Assembly: GCF_900232905.1 (NCBI RefSeq)
Contig: NZ_OCTQ01000001.1
Location: 558,001 to 622,000, forward strand
Direction of reading: 5' to 3'
Origin: Miniphocaeibacter massiliensis
GTDB taxonomy: Bacteria; Bacillota; Clostridia; Tissierellales; Peptoniphilaceae
Length of the DNA stretch: 64,000 nt
A program made the translations under genes and the position numbers. The stretch's first letter is position 1. Each line of letters begins with the position of its first letter. Below the pieces are notes generated by a model. The model had not been told where the DNA came from, searched no databases, and worked only from the letters and a program-made list of their open reading frames with translations. Shown one piece after another: positions 8,431 through 17,887 of the stretch.

Positions 8431-10014
8431 ATGACATTATCACTATACCCTGATTTGTTTAACGATGTTTTCGGTCCAATTATGCAACCAGGGTCAAGTT
8501 CACACACTGCTGCTCCTTGTAGAATGGGTTATTTATGTAATTCTATTTTAGGAGAAAAACCTGTAGAAATAACTATACAAATGGATACTGAAGGGTCCTT
8601 TGTTGGTACTTTTGGGTCTATGAATGAAGATTTGGGAATGCTTGCAGGCGCACTAGGATTCCTACCTGATGATAGCAGACTTTTTGATGTAAAAGAAATT
8701 TGTAAAAAAGAAGGAATAAATTATAAATTTGATTTTTGTGAAATGAAGGAAAGTCCTCACCTTAACTCACTTAAATTTATTTTAAAATCTAAAAGTGGTA
8801 AAGAATCATCTATAGTTGCTAATTCTATTGGTGGTGGAATGATAGAAACTGTTCTTGTAAACGGATATCCATTTCAAGGACAAGGTGATACATATGTAGT
8901 ATTGATATTTGACGAAAATGGCGAAATAAACCATAGAGAATTAGAATTAAAACTACAAAATATTGATATTTTTGAAAGCGGATTAAATACAAGTTCTGAA
9001 AAGGTTTTACATTGGTTTAAAACTTCTGATAAACCTAAAGGAATAGAAAATATTCTTAATGAATATGATTTTGCTATAATGAAACCTATTCTTCCTGTTG
9101 CTACTAGAAAAGAAAAAAAGCCTGCTCTATTTGATTCTATGACAAAATGGATAGAACTTGCTAAAGAGCAAAATGTGGGACTTGCAGAAATAGCTATTCA
9201 ATATGAAATTAATTCCTCTGGATGGAATCGTGAAGAAATACTCAATTATATGGAAAAAGTTAGAAAGTATATGCATAGACAAACTCATGCTATATACGAA
9301 GAAGATGTAATCGTACGAGAATTTTCTTTTACAGGAAACAAGTATAAGGAGTGGTCAGAATACTCCGAAAATAAAAATCCCCTATGTGGAAATGTAATAA
9401 CTTTGGCTCTAAAATATGCCTATGCTGCACAAGCAGCAATACCAGGTATACCTTTTGTTCCTGGTCCTATGGGTACTGGTGGAGGTTTTGTATATGCAGT
9501 ACTATCAGCAGTACAAGAATTGAATGGATATAAAAAAGATGATTTAATTAGAGCGTTATTTGTAGCCGCAGGTGTTGGTGCCATAAGTTATGCAAGGACA
9601 AATCCTACTGGTGAAGTAATAGGCTGTGCTGGAGAATGTGGTGTATGTATGTCAATGGCAGCTGCTGGTCTTTCAGAAATGATTGGTTCAACACCTGAAC
9701 AAATTGAAGCTTCTGCCTCATTAGCTATGCAGTCGGCTATAGGTTGGCCTTGTGATACAATTCCAGGCGGTTTCTGGCAACCTTGTGGAAGTAGAGTAAC
9801 TACAACAGTTGCTATGGCAATAACATTTGCAGAATTAGCAAGAGCTAATACTGATCCTGTTTTACCTTATCATGAAGTAATAGATGTTGCTGATGAAATA
9901 GGTAGAAGTATGGATAGAGGTCTACTTTGTACTGCAGGAGGAGGACATTGCAATGCTCCTACTGCTCAAAAATATATTTGCGAATTTAAAGAATGGCATA
10001 AAAATCAAATCTAA
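8431..10014 (+). CDS. Fused iron-sulfur L-serine-dehydratase-like lyase (beta+alpha)
   Basis: The 527-residue protein has an N-terminal SDH_beta-like region with SSSHTAAPCRMG (about 22-33). A variable middle follows. The C-terminal SDH_alpha-like region (about 315-520) has GTGGGF, GCAGECGVCMSMAAAG, GWPCDTIPGG and GRSMDRGLLCTAGGGHC, whose cysteines are the likely 4Fe-4S ligands. The family deaminates L-serine to pyruvate. The sequence is divergent from housekeeping SdaAB, and it is followed 15 nt later by an NSS transporter gene. It may therefore act on another imported hydroxy- or thio-amino acid. An AAAGGAGAA ribosome binding site precedes the ATG. Confidence 0.75.
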   Translation: MTLSLYPDLFNDVFGPIMQPGSSSHTAAPCRMGYLCNSILGEKPVEITIQMDTEGSFVGTFGSMNEDLGMLAGALGFLPDDSRLFDVKEICKKEGINYKFDFCEMKESPHLNSLKFILKSKSGKESSIVANSIGGGMIETVLVNGYPFQGQGDTYVVLIFDENGEINHRELELKLQNIDIFESGLNTSSEKVLHWFKTSDKPKGIENILNEYDFAIMKPILPVATRKEKKPALFDSMTKWIELAKEQNVGLAEIAIQYEINSSGWNREEILNYMEKVRKYMHRQTHAIYEEDVIVREFSFTGNKYKEWSEYSENKNPLCGNVITLALKYAYAAQAAIPGIPFVPGPMGTGGGFVYAVLSAVQELNGYKKDDLIRALFVAAGVGAISYARTNPTGEVIGCAGECGVCMSMAAAGLSEMIGSTPEQIEASASLAMQSAIGWPCDTIPGGFWQPCGSRVTTTVAMAITFAELARANTDPVLPYHEVIDVADEIGRSMDRGLLCTAGGGHCNAPTAQKYICEFKEWHKNQI

Positions 10015-10029
10015 GTAAGGAGGATAATT

Positions 10030-11400
10030 ATGGAAGAAAAAAAACGTGGTTCTTGGGGTTCTAAGTTCGGAATGATTTTAGCTACTGCCGGATTTTCAAT
10101 AGGCTTTGGAAATCTTTGGAGATTTCCTTATATGGTTGGAACAAATGGTGGTGGTGCATTTGTTTTAGTTTATATCTTGTGTACTATCTTAATAGGTCTA
10201 CCTTTAATGATAATGGAAATAACACTTGGAAGAAAATCTCAAGCCTCCCCTATTCCTGGATCAGCAAAATTGTTTGGCAAGAAAAGTCCTTGGAGAATAA
10301 TAGGAATATCTGGTAACATATATAATTTATTCGCTTGGATTACTTTCAGTATTCTAAAAGGTTGGATTCTTGGGTATGCATTTTTATTTATGATAGGAAC
10401 TTTCAAGGGTGTATCAGCAGAACAAGCTCAAACAATGTTTGAAGGTTACAGAGCTAACCCTATATTTGGTATATTATGTTTCTTTATATTTGAATTTTTA
10501 GTTTGGTTAGTTGTAAGTAAAGATCTTCAAAAAGGTATAGAAAAATATTGTAGTTGGATGTTGCCTACTCTATTTTTAATGATGATAATACTTGCAATAC
10601 GCTCCCTTACTCTTCCAGGTGCTATTGAAGGAGTAAAATGGTACCTAAAACCAGATTTTTCAGTAATCACTGGAAGAACTTTTTTAGCTGCAGCTGGTCA
10701 AATATTTTTCTCTATGGGAATAGGAATGGCTGTTAGTTGGATGTATGGTAGTTATATGAACCCTAAGGATAGTGATGTAGTTGGAAGTACTGCAAAAGTA
10801 GCTATAATGGATACAGTAGCAGCACTTCTCGCAGGTTTGGTAATATTTCCTGCAGTTTTTGCCTACGGACTAGCTCCTACAGAAGGTCAAGGATTGCTAT
10901 TTGTAACAATGACTACAGTTTTTGCAGAAATGCCTGCAGGGCAACTCTTTGGTACTTTGTTCTTTATTTTAGTATTATTTGCTGCTTTAACATCAGAATT
11001 TGGTGGAAGGGAAGCTTGGATAGGAAATATTAAAGAAATGTTTCACACAAATATGTCTAAAAGAAAAATTGCAACAATAGTAGTAGGTACTGCTTTTATT
11101 CTAGGTATTCCTATTACTTTTAGCTACACAGGATTATTTGATGGAGTTACTATCTTTGGTAAGGATTTATTTACCGCTGTAGATTTTATAGCATGTAATT
11201 TCTTCTTAATAGTAGGTCCACTATTTATGGCTTTTTACTTACCTATGAAATGGAAATGGAAAAATTTCATGATTGATGTAAATGAAGGAATAGATCCAAA
11301 GTCAAAATTAAGAATATACAACTGGATGAAACCTCTCTTTTATTACATATTGCCAATATTTATGGTATATATGGCATTAAATTTGTTTGGAATAGTTTAA
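10030..11400 (+). CDS. NSS-family sodium-dependent amino acid symporter
   Basis: The 456-residue integral membrane protein has about 11 spans. It carries the hallmark first-helix motif GFSIGFGNLWRFPYMVGTNGGGAF, with unwound-helix Na+/substrate residues as in LeuT/MhsT. It probably imports the substrate of the upstream lyase. AAGGAGG lies 8 nt before the ATG. The gene is the second and last of the operon and is closed by a very strong terminator. Confidence 0.93.
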   Translation: MEEKKRGSWGSKFGMILATAGFSIGFGNLWRFPYMVGTNGGGAFVLVYILCTILIGLPLMIMEITLGRKSQASPIPGSAKLFGKKSPWRIIGISGNIYNLFAWITFSILKGWILGYAFLFMIGTFKGVSAEQAQTMFEGYRANPIFGILCFFIFEFLVWLVVSKDLQKGIEKYCSWMLPTLFLMMIILAIRSLTLPGAIEGVKWYLKPDFSVITGRTFLAAAGQIFFSMGIGMAVSWMYGSYMNPKDSDVVGSTAKVAIMDTVAALLAGLVIFPAVFAYGLAPTEGQGLLFVTMTTVFAEMPAGQLFGTLFFILVLFAALTSEFGGREAWIGNIKEMFHTNMSKRKIATIVVGTAFILGIPITFSYTGLFDGVTIFGKDLFTAVDFIACNFFLIVGPLFMAFYLPMKWKWKNFMIDVNEGIDPKSKLRIYNWMKPLFYYILPIFMVYMALNLFGIV

Positions 11401-11401
11401 A

Positions 11402-11440
11402 TTAAAAGCACTTATGCAATGCATAAGTGCTTTTAATTAT
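11402..11440 (+). terminator. Strong 16-bp intrinsic terminator
   Basis: The perfect stem 11402-11417 / 11421-11436 with a 3-nt AAT loop lies directly after the symporter stop. The 3' arm ends in TTTTAA. Confidence 0.85.
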
Positions 11441-11536
11441 TTCCTTTAAATAATAAATGAATAAATCAAATAAAATATACTTATTTTACCTATCACATCA
11501 AATAATATATAATCATATTATAGAAAGGAAATAATT

Positions 11537-12094
11537 ATGAAACTAATAAAACAAATAGACATTATGAACAACAAGAAAATAGCTATTATTTTAAATCTAC
11601 TATCAATACCTTTAATAGTCATTTTTATAGGAATATTCTCTTTTATTTCTATTAAAATAGATAATAATTTAATACTCAAAGATTATGAACTTAATTTAGG
11701 TAGAACAATTATTAGTCTAATTATGCTATTCCCAATAATAATCATACACGAATTAATACACGGTCTTTTTTTTAAACTATTTAATTTAAAAGGAAAAGTG
11801 AAATTTGGATTCAAAAATGGACTTGCTTATGCTACAAGCCCTGGTTCATACTATACAAAAGGAAAGTTTGCTTGTATAAGTTTAGCACCTTTTGTAATAA
11901 TTACAGCAATACTAACTACTTTATTTATTTTGAATATAATTACAGTATCTGAATATGTATTACTTGCATCAGTACATGCCGGCTCATGTGTTGGAGATTT
12001 TTACTGGATTATATTAATAATTAAATCTCCCAAGAATTCATTAATTGAAGATACTGAAAATGGAATAAATTTTTATATAAAAAGTCGTAGATAA
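11537..12094 (+). CDS. DUF3267 integral membrane zinc-metalloprotease-like protein
   Basis: The 185-residue protein has about four membrane spans. A HELIHG zinc motif (HExxH) lies at about residues 72-77 inside the second hydrophobic segment, and a conserved Asp occurs in CVGDFYW near residue 155. This is the DUF3267 (PF11667) pattern, a putative site-2-protease-like fold. Substrate is unknown. It is a single gene with its own AAAGGAA ribosome binding site and terminator. Confidence 0.82.
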   Translation: MKLIKQIDIMNNKKIAIILNLLSIPLIVIFIGIFSFISIKIDNNLILKDYELNLGRTIISLIMLFPIIIIHELIHGLFFKLFNLKGKVKFGFKNGLAYATSPGSYYTKGKFACISLAPFVIITAILTTLFILNIITVSEYVLLASVHAGSCVGDFYWIILIIKSPKNSLIEDTENGINFYIKSRR

Positions 12095-12107
12095 GCGACT
12101 TTTTTAT
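12079..12107 (+). terminator. Intrinsic terminator overlapping the DUF3267 stop
   Basis: AAAGTCG (12081-12087) pairs with CGACTTT (12096-12102) across an 8-nt loop and is followed by a T run. The stop codon lies in the loop. Confidence 0.85.
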
Positions 12108-12150
12108 TTTATAATCTTAACAAAAAAGATGCTTTATAAATATAAAACAC

Positions 12151-12834
12151 TTAAAATTTAAGCCATTTCGTACCTAATAATTCAATATTCTCCATCATTT
12201 CATCAAAAATTAAAGCAGCATTTTCTTCTTTTCCTTGTGATATTGCAAACATCAACCTTGAATGAGCATCATTAATTGCTTTTATATACTCTGTTCCTGA
12301 ATCATATTCTATATAAAATAAACGTCTTTCTTGTAGATGAAATGGAGCTATAGCTTTTTTAGCATATGGGTTTCTAGCACAATCTATCATTAAACGGTGA
12401 AATTCATCATCTACTCTAACAGCTAAATCACTATCTTTATTTATCGTAGCAGTTTTCCATTCTTCAGATAATTCTTTAAATCTAACTTTTTCACTATTTG
12501 TAGAAAACTTAGTAGCACGTTGTACAATTAATCTTTCAACTAATTTTCTAACTTCCATCTGAAGATAAAAATCTTCTAATCTTATTTCTGATATTTTCAC
12601 TCCTGACCTTGGAACAATTTCTAAAAGCATAGTATCTTCTAATTTTTTTATGGCTTCCCTAACTGGGGTCCTCCCTATTTCAAGCATACTACTAAGCTCT
12701 GCTTCAGAATATAACTTTCCAGGCTTTAAAATCATAGTTACTATTAACTCTTGTAAAATATCATAAGCTTTTTCCGATAAATGATTATACTCCTTTTCAC
12801 TATAATATTTTATAGTTTCTTCTATTGTTGCCAT
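12151..12834 (-). CDS. GntR-family (FadR/FCD) transcriptional regulator
   Basis: The about 227-residue protein has an N-terminal winged helix with YSEAELSSMLEIGRTPVREAIKKLE (about 45-70). A helical FCD ligand domain follows (RKLVERLIVQRA, then metal-type residues D/H in DDEFHRLMIDCA and DAHSRLMFA). A longer GTG start at 12864 exists, but GGGGGA at about 12842-12848 places the start at ATG 12834. FCD regulators usually sense carboxylic or amino acids. The shared 12-nt operator indicates that it represses itself and the SDH-like/NSS operon. Confidence 0.9.
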   Translation of the reverse strand: MATIEETIKYYSEKEYNHLSEKAYDILQELIVTMILKPGKLYSEAELSSMLEIGRTPVREAIKKLEDTMLLEIVPRSGVKISEIRLEDFYLQMEVRKLVERLIVQRATKFSTNSEKVRFKELSEEWKTATINKDSDLAVRVDDEFHRLMIDCARNPYAKKAIAPFHLQERRLFYIEYDSGTEYIKAINDAHSRLMFAISQGKEENAALIFDEMMENIELLGTKWLKF

Positions 12835-12864
12835 AAACCATCCCCCTAGATAAAAATTTAACAC

Positions 12865-12909
12865 CTAATATATTACTCATATTTTAGCTTAAAATACTAA
12901 ATTAGTCAA
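12865..12909 (-). promoter_or_regulatory. GntR promoter with shared operator
   Basis: On the minus strand TTGACT (12904-12909), a 17-nt spacer and TAAAAT (12881-12886) form the promoter. CTAATATATTAC (12865-12876) lies at the start site and is identical to 12 nt at 8374-8385. Confidence 0.75.
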
Positions 12910-12941
12910 TCTTGTTTTTTATGAAACATAATCTATGCAAT

Positions 12942-12968
12942 AAAAAAGCAACCTTAAAGGTTGCTTAA
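12942..12968 (-). terminator. Intrinsic terminator for the 147-aa membrane protein gene
   Basis: AAGCAACCTT pairs with AAGGTTGCTT (12946-12966), with an A run on the plus strand giving the U tract of the minus-strand RNA. Confidence 0.8.
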
Positions 12969-12984
12969 ATAATACAAATAAATT

Positions 12985-13428
12985 CTATTTTATTTCCTCA
13001 TCATCAATAAGAGATTTTGCCATTTTTGCATAATCTTCCATTAACTTTTTCTTCTTTGCTGGATTATTTTCATATTTTTTTAAACTAAGCATACTACTAA
13101 AATAAAAAATAGCACTAAAAGCTGCCAAAATAACTAAATCAATATCAATAGATTTAAAGTTTTCAATATCACCTTTAATTATCTTAATAATATAAAGTGC
13201 GACATTTAAAACAACAAATAAAGTAATTAAAACATTAACTGCACTAGCTCCTGCAATAATCATATTCTTTTGAAGTATTTTTTCCTCAGCAGAACCATGT
13301 TTTTTTACCTTTTCTATTTTTATAGCCATAAGTATCCAAAAAATAGCAATGACAAATAAACTAATTCCCGTAGTATAAGGATCTATCCAGTCCAAAAAAT
13401 TTCCTAAAACTTCTTTAATACCATCCAT
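12985..13428 (-). CDS. Hypothetical three-span membrane protein
   Basis: I do not recognise this 147-residue protein. It has hydrophobic spans at about 20-37, 57-82 and 95-115, separated by Lys-rich loops, and a charged Lys/Glu-rich C-terminal tail predicted cytoplasmic. GGAGGAAG precedes the ATG and a terminator follows, supporting a real single-gene unit. Confidence 0.65.
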   Translation of the reverse strand: MDGIKEVLGNFLDWIDPYTTGISLFVIAIFWILMAIKIEKVKKHGSAEEKILQKNMIIAGASAVNVLITLFVVLNVALYIIKIIKGDIENFKSIDIDLVILAAFSAIFYFSSMLSLKKYENNPAKKKKLMEDYAKMAKSLIDDEEIK

Positions 13429-13630
13429 AAAACTTCCTCCTTAAAATATATAATATCTGTAGCTCTTTTAAAAGCTTATTAACATAGTAACATAAAAAAA
13501 TTTATATTCTTTTTATAGAAACTATTTATCCGAAAATGTTTTAAAATATTAAATTTTAGTATACTAGAGAAACTATATGTTCCCTCTTTTAATTATATAT
13601 AGTATAATACTTACAGTTTGGAGGTTAGTT

Positions 13631-14502
13631 ATGTATAATTTCGGAAAAAGATTTAAAGAAATAAGAGAAGAAAAAATATGACAACAAAAGAAGTTGCTGA
13701 CAATATAGTTTCAGTACAATTTTTAAGAAGATTTGAAAAAGATGAAAATGACATAAAATTTTCTAACTTCCACGAACTATTAAATAAAATAAATGTAACT
13801 TATGACGAATTTATGTCAGATAAATTAATAAATGACTCTGAAGATTCAGTTGAAAAAATAGAATTAACTATTGATTTTTTAGGAATAAAAAAAGACTACT
13901 TAGGAATACAAAAATTAATTGATAAATACGAAAAAAAACACTTAGAAAAAAACGAATCTAGGTATTTACATTATGCTATACTAATTAAAATTTACTCCAA
14001 TCTTCTTTGTAAAACTTCCTACGAAATAGATGTTAATACGATACAAGAATACCTTTCAAAATGTGATGTTTGGTATACTTATGAATTCTTTATAGCTACT
14101 TACTGCCTTGGCTACTTCAATGATAATGCTATAAAATCAATGGTTACTACATTACCATTGCATATAATCAAAAACAAAAATACTAGAATATACCAGCTAG
14201 ACTATATGCTTCATTTAATAATGGAATTACTAAACAGAAACTTTTTATACGAAGCTGAAAATCTCTTAGAAAATTATGAAAACAACAAAAATGAAGCTAC
14301 GGCTTTACAATATATGCCATTTCATACTTTTTCAGTATTTTTAGAGGGACTTGTCTTAATAAAAAAAGGTGATGAAAATGGAATAAAAAAATGTGAAGAA
14401 ATAATAAATTTATTTTCAGAAGTACTAGGCTATAAAGAATACGCCAATATGATATTTGAATATTATATGAAAACAAAAAACAATAGTCCATTAAAAAAAT
14501 AA
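13631..14502 (+). pseudogene. Rgg/MutR-type helix-turn-helix regulator, frameshifted at an A6 tract
   Basis: GGAGG at about 13619-13623 leads to ATG 13631 and MYNFGKRFKEIREEKI, then a stop. The +2 frame continues as MTTKEVADNIVSVQFLRRFEKDEND from 13678 to 14502. Adding one A to the run at 13671-13676 joins them into a typical Rgg N-terminal helix-turn-helix (KRFKEIREEKNMTTKEVAD) plus a TPR-like helical C-terminal domain. Rgg proteins bind short peptide pheromones. It is immediately upstream of, and convergent with, an ABC/two-component cluster. It is a natural -1 slip, phase variation or a sequence error. Confidence 0.75.
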
Positions 14503-14528
14503 AGGTATATTTACCTTTATTTTTTTAT
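14492..14528. terminator. Bidirectional terminator between Rgg and ABC permease genes
   Basis: AATAAAGGTA pairs with TACCTTTATT around a 4-nt loop between the convergent stops, with A and T runs on the two sides. Confidence 0.8.
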
Positions 14529-14540
14529 TTGTAAAATATA

Positions 14541-15233
14541 TTAAATCAAATCTTTAGATTCAACCTTTCTAATAGAAAGTACAGCTATAACTAAACCAAC
14601 AAAAGCAAGTATAAGCGGTAGTACAATATTATCCGATAAAGTAAAATCTCCGATTTGTCCTTGAAGTAAAGTAAATAATAAAAATGAAGTTATAATGGTT
14701 GCCTTACTTGACATCAACTTCATACCTACAAATAAAGCTATAAAACTTATACAAACTGTTGAAAAAGACCTTACAATAACATCAACGTAAAATAGAAAGC
14801 TTGCCATATCATATCTAGCAGGATACGAAAATTCCTTATACTTAGAAAAAAACAAGAGCAGTCCGTACATAAATAATTTAGCAATAACAAGACCTGTAAA
14901 ATTGAAAATTCCTACTGAAAGTATCTTTGAAGCTAAAATTTTCTTTCTCTTAATAGGATATGTGAACATTAACTCCATAGTTCTATTTTTATAATTCGAT
15001 ACAATAAAAGAAGAAAGCATAACTCCTGAAAAAACTATAAACCCCATTTCAGAAAAAGTATCCACAGTCATTGTAATAGTATCTCTTCCACTTATACTTT
15101 TATCTGTTTCTTCTACATCTTCATAAGCAATAGGTAAAACTAGAGCTGTTAGAAGTAAAATAGTAATACTAGCTTTTACTATATATCCCTTAGCTTTGTT
15201 CTTTTTCCATTCCAATCTAATTAAATCAAACAT
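14541..15233 (-). CDS. ABC-2 type permease subunit
   Basis: The 230-residue protein has six hydrophobic spans. It is related to the next upstream gene, sharing the N-terminal LIRLEWKKNKAKGY pattern, SSFIVSNYKNRTMELMFTYPIKRKKIL and a C-terminal IRKVESKDLI end. It is a lantibiotic/bacitracin-type permease (PF12730-like). It starts 11 nt after the paralogous permease and probably pairs with it and the ATPase. It is the last gene of the minus-strand operon. Confidence 0.85.
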   Translation of the reverse strand: MFDLIRLEWKKNKAKGYIVKASITILLLTALVLPIAYEDVEETDKSISGRDTITMTVDTFSEMGFIVFSGVMLSSFIVSNYKNRTMELMFTYPIKRKKILASKILSVGIFNFTGLVIAKLFMYGLLLFFSKYKEFSYPARYDMASFLFYVDVIVRSFSTVCISFIALFVGMKLMSSKATIITSFLLFTLLQGQIGDFTLSDNIVLPLILAFVGLVIAVLSIRKVESKDLI

Positions 15234-15244
15234 AGCTCTTTCAC

Positions 15245-15940
15245 CTACACTAAATCTTTCTTATCAACATTTCTTATAGAAAAAATTATAAAAAATATAG
15301 AAATAGCTGTTAAAATAATGGACGATAATATGATAGAATTAGCTGAATTCCCTCTAAGGCTAAAATCTCCAATATCTCCCTCTAAAAAAACAAGTAATAT
15401 AAAGGATGTAATTATAACAGCCTTGCTAGAATTCAATAATATTCCAATTGGTAGAGCAAGAAAAGCTGTAGCTACTGTCGTAAAAGACTTAAATATCATA
15501 TAAGTGTAAAACGAAATATAGCTAAGATTATATCCTAAAGGCATTTTAGGTTCTAATATATTTGAAAAACCATACATAGATAAATAAATTATAAGCTTAG
15601 ATATAAGTAAACAAATAAAACTAATTATCCAAACAGCAATAACCTTAGAAATTAAAATCTTCTTTCTGTTAATAGGATATGTGAACATCAACCCCATAGT
15701 GTTATTTTTATAGGCTGATACTATAAAAGAAGAAATCATTACACCAGTGAAAACTAAAAACGCCATACTCGTAATCATTTCAATTAAAAAACCAACAGTT
15801 TCTTTGCTACCAGGAGATGCATCTTCAAAAAATCCTATAGAAAATACAAATAATCCCAAAATAAATGTTAAAATTAGTGCATTAATTAAATATTTCCAAG
15901 CCCTGTTCTTTCTATATTCCAACTTAATTAGCTTTAACAT
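15245..15940 (-). CDS. ABC-2 type permease subunit (paralogue)
   Basis: The 231-residue protein has six spans and is a clear paralogue of the neighbouring permease (KLIKLEYRKNRAWKY, SSFIVSAYKNNTMGLMFTYPINRKKIL, IRNVDKKDLV). Two unequal permeases plus one ATPase is the usual layout of BcrAB/LanFEG-type peptide exporters. Its ATG overlaps the ATPase stop as TAATG, giving translational coupling. Confidence 0.87.
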   Translation of the reverse strand: MLKLIKLEYRKNRAWKYLINALILTFILGLFVFSIGFFEDASPGSKETVGFLIEMITSMAFLVFTGVMISSFIVSAYKNNTMGLMFTYPINRKKILISKVIAVWIISFICLLISKLIIYLSMYGFSNILEPKMPLGYNLSYISFYTYMIFKSFTTVATAFLALPIGILLNSSKAVIITSFILLVFLEGDIGDFSLRGNSANSIILSSIILTAISIFFIIFSIRNVDKKDLV

Positions 15941-16857
15941 TATCTGTCTACCTCCTGAGTAACTTTCAAGAAATAATCCTCCAAAGACTCAGAAATTTTC
16001 TGAATTTTAGAAATCTCAATGTCATTCATAGCTAACACTTTAGAAATATCCTTAGTTTCAATATCCACTTCGTAAATTCTAATAACAGAATTATCAATAA
16101 CTTTAAAATTACTTAACCCTAACTTGTCACTTAAAATATAAGTAGCAGCCTTAGTGTCATTTACCTCAATCTCAATGTAAGAAGCATTGTCCCTTTCAAT
16201 ATCAATCATAGAAATTTCATTAATTAAATTGCCCCTATTTATAATTCCAACAGTATCGACAATATCCTCAATTTCAGAAAGAATATGAGTCGAAATCATA
16301 ATAGTAATACCATAATCCTTAGAAAGCATATTAAATAAATCTCTAATTTCTTTCATACCAGAAGGATCAAGCCCATTAGTAGGCTCATCTAAAATTAAAA
16401 TATCAGGCTTTGTTAAAATAGCTCTAGCAATTCCCAAACGTTGTTTCATACCTAAAGAATAACTTTTAACTGCCTTTTTCCCAGTACCAACTAATCCAAG
16501 TAAATTTAAAGTTTCCTCAATAGCACCTTTTTTGTAAAAACCCATATACTCACAATGAATCTTTAAATTGTCATACCCACTCATATGGTCGTAAAAAACA
16601 GGTTGTTCAATAATAATTCCCATATTCTTTAAATATTTGTACGATTTAGGAGTAATCTCTTTTCCAAAAACTTCAATACTACCAAAAGATGGCTTCCAAA
16701 TCCCTGTAATCATCTTCATAATAGACGTCTTGCCAGCACCATTAGGACCTAAAAACCCGTAAATTTCACCCCTTTTAATATTTAAGCTAACATCTTTTAC
16801 AATATCTTTATTTTTAATACTTTTAGAAAGTTTATTAGTTCTTAAAATATAATCCAC
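15940..16857 (-). CDS. ABC transporter ATPase (BcrA/lantibiotic-immunity type)
   Basis: The 305-residue protein has Walker A GPNGAGKTS (about 37), signature YSLGMKQRLGIARA (about 133), Walker B ILILDEPTNGLDPSG (about 152) and switch His in ISTHILSEIED (about 186). A C-terminal extension of about 90 residues follows, as in BcrA/LanF. It drives export or detoxification of membrane-active peptides. The start is GTG with GGGGGGAG upstream. It overlaps the first permease by 1 nt. Confidence 0.93.
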   Translation of the reverse strand: MDYILRTNKLSKSIKNKDIVKDVSLNIKRGEIYGFLGPNGAGKTSIMKMITGIWKPSFGSIEVFGKEITPKSYKYLKNMGIIIEQPVFYDHMSGYDNLKIHCEYMGFYKKGAIEETLNLLGLVGTGKKAVKSYSLGMKQRLGIARAILTKPDILILDEPTNGLDPSGMKEIRDLFNMLSKDYGITIMISTHILSEIEDIVDTVGIINRGNLINEISMIDIERDNASYIEIEVNDTKAATYILSDKLGLSNFKVIDNSVIRIYEVDIETKDISKVLAMNDIEISKIQKISESLEDYFLKVTQEVDR

Positions 16858-16945
16858 TTAACACTCCCCCCCTTTGTTCTACTACTATTATAGAGGTATA
16901 CACTTTCTAAACTCTTAACAAAATCTTACGAATTTCTTTCTATAA

Positions 16946-17887
16946 TTAATAACTTAATTTCTTTAATTTAACCGTAAAAACAGTCATAACACTAGGAGTA
17001 CTACTTAAAGTAATATCACCACCAAGTTTATTAGCAAAGTTTTTTGCAATAGTTAACCCAAGACCATTCCCTTCAATTTCTTTATTTCTAGAATCTTCCA
17101 TAGTAAATAACCTGTCAAAAACACTACTTGCAAACTGCTTATCAATCCCATTGCCTTTGTCAGAAACCTCAATATAAGAAAAACTATTATCAGCGTAAAG
17201 CTTAAGACCTAAATACTTTCCGTCATAACCATACCTAATAACATTAGAAATCAAATTAAACAAAATACGATTAATAAAAGAAATATCTCCCATAGTATAA
17301 ATAGAACTTTCAGGAATATTAATATCAACCTCAAAATCTTTACTCGTTAAAATATCATAAAAATCTAAAATACTTTCCCTACAAACCTCATTTAAATTAA
17401 CCCTAGATATATTCATCTTAGTATCTCCCGCTTCAAGCTTTGCAAGAGTAAAAGTCTTATTAATAAGCTCTATAACTTCCTTAGCCTTAGACTCAACCTT
17501 TAAAACAGTTTCCTTACTAATATTATCTTGTAAAAGCATCATCTCCAAATAACCTAAAATAACAGTCATAGGAGTTTTAATATCATGGGAAATATTAGAA
17601 AACATCTTCTTAGAAGAACTTTCAAACTGATTAAACTCAAACCTTAACTCCCGTTGAAAATCAAGTAACCTGTTAATTTCAGAAAGTAACCTTTTTAAAA
17701 TATCATTGTCAGTAAAAACCATAACCTTTTCACTATCATTAACATCAATAATACTTTCTAAACTAGAAATAATCTCTTCAATTTCTTTAAAAATAGTATT
17801 TTTAAACCTATACCTTTGATAAAAAACAAAAGAAACCAAACAAACAATAACAATACATAAGAAAAAAATAATCAAATTACTATTCAT
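16946..17887 (-). CDS. Sensor histidine kinase with a single N-terminal span
   Basis: The 313-residue protein has one membrane span at about 5-24 and no extracellular sensor domain. A HisKA domain with phospho-acceptor NISHDIKTPMT (about His-100) follows, then HATPase_c with N box LFNLISNVIRYG, G1 DKGNGID and G2 GNGLGLTIAK. Lack of an ectodomain suggests it senses through the adjacent ABC transporter or within the membrane, as known for BceS/LiaS-like kinases. It overlaps the response regulator gene by 8 nt and lies about 90 nt before the ATPase gene. Confidence 0.92.
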   Translation of the reverse strand: MNSNLIIFFLCIVIVCLVSFVFYQRYRFKNTIFKEIEEIISSLESIIDVNDSEKVMVFTDNDILKRLLSEINRLLDFQRELRFEFNQFESSSKKMFSNISHDIKTPMTVILGYLEMMLLQDNISKETVLKVESKAKEVIELINKTFTLAKLEAGDTKMNISRVNLNEVCRESILDFYDILTSKDFEVDINIPESSIYTMGDISFINRILFNLISNVIRYGYDGKYLGLKLYADNSFSYIEVSDKGNGIDKQFASSVFDRLFTMEDSRNKEIEGNGLGLTIAKNFANKLGGDITLSSTPSVMTVFTVKLKKLSY

